From the NCBI GenBank assembly GCA_049578985.1, contig JBAUMZ010000185.1:1-64000 (forward strand): a DNA stretch of 64,000 nucleotides, written 5' to 3'. The DNA is from TH5896 sp049578985. GTDB lineage: Archaea; Thermoproteota; Nitrososphaeria; Nitrososphaerales; Nitrososphaeraceae. The notes beneath the pieces are model-generated. The model ran no database searches, was not told the DNA's origin, and was given only the letters and a program-made list of their open reading frames with translations. The stretch's first letter is position 1. Every line of letters begins with the position of its first letter. Shown piece after piece: positions 62,901 through 64,000 of the stretch. Made by a program: the position numbers and the translations under genes.

Positions 62901-62983
62901 ATGAGGAAGAAGCAAAGAAAAACGATCCAAAATCCAAAGCTAGATCCTCGCGTCCGTTCAAGCCTGCCATATATCTAATCTGA
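59978..62983 (+). CDS. leuS: Leucyl-tRNA synthetase, archaeal type
   Basis: The 1001-residue class I enzyme starts at TTG 59978. It has HIGH (PQHIGHGRTYTL) near residue 57, the CP1 editing segment LRPETVYGVTNLWVNP and DPKDGSGLVMSVPAHAPYDY, the zinc-like CRCGEECVVKV, and KMSKSFGN near 646. The C-terminal ~350 residues are helical anticodon-binding plus a Lys/Arg/Asp-rich tail. It charges tRNA-Leu and shares the operon with alaS. Confidence 0.96.
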   Translation: MLDSYLHVKHAARPDWNLIEKKWRNIWDEQKIFESDPDSTKHKYLVTVAYPYPNSPQHIGHGRTYTLADAHARYKRMRGNNVLFPMGFHYTGTPILAMSRRLVSGDMDLYNTFRNVYGVPSEVIESFNEPVNIARFFHQEIKEGMKEMGFSIDWRREFTTIDEAFSKFIAWQFNLLKKKGLIIQGSHPVGWCPRDQNPVSQHDTLGDIEPIFIEYTLVKFYLNDTYVLPVATLRPETVYGVTNLWVNPHVKYVVARVGEGNEPMWIISHDAVLKLKHQGHNVDINHEIDGTKLVGQYVRNPITQNSLPIYPASFVDPKDGSGLVMSVPAHAPYDYQALLDFTNGNSSKEMHNHEIVKPITIIESEGYEGDNVVPSQIIIERLGVEDQHDPLLEKATSELYSHEFYKGRLKENTGKYAGMMVSEAKDLIRSELLQNGIGEILYEFVKKPVKCRCGEECVVKVLNDQWFLKYSEAQWKDLAHECINRMDIVPDEIRSEFNYVVDWLKERACARKSGLGTRLPWDQGWIIESLSDSVIYTAYYIISRYIHFDDDNNIPAQNLTESLFDYVFLGEGSSKRISEETTLSEELICNMRTEFTYFYPVDTRHSGRDLVPNHLTFFVFNHVAIFDRAYWPRQIVVNGSVLMDGKKMSKSFGNIIPLRQAVREHSADTIRVAMLSSAELLQDADFSFEALRGIRSRLDDIYQMGIHLSSSDNIQKSLKQLYHSQDVTESEDKWILSMMQRRIRDATELMDRLRVREVLHTILYSMEQDLQWYNKRIRSKGRFDLLVNTILSMFLETRIKLIAPFAPFLASEVWNSIVGDAAKIKEDLDWPGVVEEYTDPATEESEDLIKNLIQDIQNILKVTKMKPTCVNIYTSAKWKWKVYQRILELIIANRNSSLSDVMRALGENSEISQARSDVKLVKKIMEDVLSIPAERRSLKLNIKNLDELMAIEDAASLISSELGDLNLEISVFSEDEEEAKKNDPKSKARSSRPFKPAIYLI

Positions 62984-62992
62984 TGCTTTTTT

Positions 62993-63217
62993 TCATTTCC
63001 TAGTCTTCTTATAGGTGACAATAGAAGAAGCGAAATACAACACGAAACCAGCTATTACGAAGAATAGGCCGTACAGTGAAATGGCGCCACGATCATAATA
63101 GCTTCCTATTCCTACTATTATTGCCCCAACGACAAGTAACGCTATTCCTAGTCTTGTGAACGGAGACATCCTAAGTTTCTTATGCTCAGGCAATTTGTAT
63201 AATTCGACTAACTCCAC
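62993..63217 (-). CDS. Small two-helix membrane protein
   Basis: The 74-residue product has a basic/charged N terminus, two membrane helices (LGIALLVVGAIIVGIGSY and SLYGLFFVIAGFVLYFASSIV) joined by a short loop, and a basic C terminus (TYKKTRK). Both termini are thus predicted inside. Good coding character; no family recognised. It is convergent with leuS, ten bases apart. Confidence 0.65.
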   Translation of the reverse strand: MELVELYKLPEHKKLRMSPFTRLGIALLVVGAIIVGIGSYYDRGAISLYGLFFVIAGFVLYFASSIVTYKKTRK

Positions 63218-63281
63218 CGAAAAACTGGGACATGTGAAAACTTCTCTTCCTAAACCTCACAAAAACAAATGCTGTAGTTGT

Positions 63282-63470
63282 TCATGTTATCGGTGATTGA
63301 ATTGTAAGGCCAACTGAATTTTGGTCCCCAATTAATTTAGAAGTAAAACTAACTGAGCCATTCACAATTCGTATGTTGCCTTTAGCCATATAGTGAATTG
63401 AGCCAATGATAATTATGTAGCAAGCTTGAGTGAGCTTACTAGCGAAAATTCCTCTTCTCAACATACCCAT
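63282..63470 (-). CDS. Possible small protein with a good promoter
   Basis: A 62-codon frame (MGMLRRGIFASKLTQACYIIIIGSIHYMAKGN...) has a basic N terminus and a hydrophobic segment, so it might be membrane-anchored or exported. ATAAATAA (complement, near 63495-63502) lies about 30 bases upstream of ATG 63470, as expected for a short-leader archaeal promoter. The translation is otherwise unremarkable, and I recognise no family. Confidence 0.35.
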   Translation of the reverse strand: MGMLRRGIFASKLTQACYIIIIGSIHYMAKGNIRIVNGSVSFTSKLIGDQNSVGLTIQSPIT

Positions 63471-63841
63471 CTCAAATGCTCTTCACTTAACGGTTTATTT
63501 ATCTGTTCACATGCAACCCTACGGAGTAGAACTTACTGGTAGCGTCAGATAACTATTTAGTATAATCAAGTCTGATGAAAGAAGATCATCTGAAAAGGGA
63601 GAACTTCAATACTAGCGATACTATGCACTTAACACTGGTTGATACTAGTTCAAGTCTAACAAAGTCTCCCCCATGAAAGTGTTAAAATAACATCAACTTA
63701 ATATATAAAGAATTTAACGATAATAGTTGATGGCAGACAGAAAGTCATTAACTGTACTGATTCTAACTTATTAAAGCTCATTAACAATTTTTTTTAATAT
63801 GTGTTATGAATAATCAATATCAAAACAGTAGCATTACTATC
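63471..63841. other. Intergenic region before the cdvB-like gene
   Basis: Contains the promoter of the small minus-strand ORF and, towards the right, a long T run with TTTTAATATG at about 63791-63800 that could be the TATA element of the next gene. No other gene or repeat is evident. Confidence 0.4.
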
Positions 63842-64000
63842 ATGTCATTTGGCAATAAATGGAAGAAACAGCAAGGAGATAGTGTGGGTGAAGCCGTTAG
63901 AAATAAAATACTTGAAGGTGTTAAACCACAAGCTCCACTGAAGCCGCGTATAGAGGAAGCTAGAAACAAATTGCAAATGCAGGTTACAAAGTTGGATACG
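63842..64000 (+). CDS. cdvB: CdvB-like ESCRT-III cell-division protein, N-terminal part
   Basis: The first 53 codons, running off the right edge, read MSFGNKWKKQQGDSVGEAVRNKILEG, then a KPQAPLKPRIEEARNKLQM segment. This is the start of the Nitrososphaerota CdvB family (Snf7/ESCRT-III core helices rich in charged residues, with the P-L-K-PRIE motif). CdvB polymers constrict the division site with CdvA and CdvC. ATG 63806 is in frame upstream, but the TATA-like stretch ending at 63800 is too close for it. The rest of the gene, and so intactness, cannot be seen. Confidence 0.8.
   Translation, partial: MSFGNKWKKQQGDSVGEAVRNKILEGVKPQAPLKPRIEEARNKLQMQVTKLDT

Overview
The window looks like chromosome of an ammonia-oxidising archaeon (Nitrososphaerota/Thaumarchaeota), probably a soil-type lineage related to Nitrososphaera or Nitrosocosmicus. 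This is inferred from gene content: archaeal MCM and GINS23, HerA-NurA, aMBF1, NAC, L15e, SmAP, archaeosine transglycosylase, archaeal AlaRS and LeuRS, GTP cyclohydrolase III, a fused ADP-forming acyl-CoA synthetase of the hydroxypropionate/hydroxybutyrate-cycle type, and a CdvB (ESCRT-III-like) N terminus at the right edge. The DNA is AT-rich with long gaps between genes. Many genes have a TATA-like box about 25-30 bases before the start codon, which suggests leaderless transcripts. No rRNA, tRNA, IS element or CRISPR array was recognised.

Layout. 1-2.1 kb: gene-poor DNA with tiny ORFs, a decayed ORF and a cluster of inverted and direct repeats. 2.2-13.7 kb: cyclophilin-like protein, zinc-ribbon RecA-like protein, large hydantoinase-A-like ATPase, small HTH protein, a dolichol-phosphate-mannose-synthase/GtrA fusion, an FTR1 iron permease and tiny C2H2 zinc-finger proteins. 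Three promoters here share a DtxR/IdeR-like inverted repeat (TTAG-N6-CTAA). 13.8-20.9 kb: aMBF1, AbrB-PhoU regulator, PUA protein with NAC, then aspS-gatC-gatA-gatB (tRNA-dependent amidation). 21-25.2 kb: two winged-helix proteins, nurA-herA (DNA end resection) and a P-II protein. 25.3-33.4 kb: valS-hemD, an M3 peptidase and gins23-mcm (replicative helicase).

34.5-39.3 kb is a compact riboflavin operon: ribE-ribB-ribH-GTP cyclohydrolase III-amidohydrolase-reductase, followed by a small Cys-rich protein. The amidohydrolase sits where the archaeal pathway lacks a well-assigned deaminase and is the best functional-discovery candidate here. 39.5-46.2 kb: two SAM methyltransferases, a ferredoxin with an Asp in one cluster motif, an AK6/Fap7-type kinase, SmAP-tgtA and proteasome beta. 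46.3-56.5 kb: a broken ORF, leuC-leuD, L15e, serA-like dehydrogenase, ADP-forming acyl-CoA synthetase, a PTPS/QueD-like enzyme with an unusual N-terminal extension, and a membrane-anchored DUF192 protein. 57.2-64 kb: alaS-leuS, small membrane proteins and the start of cdvB.

Most identifications rest on motifs read by eye from translations; no database search was run. Tiny ORFs and remnants in gaps carry low confidence on purpose.
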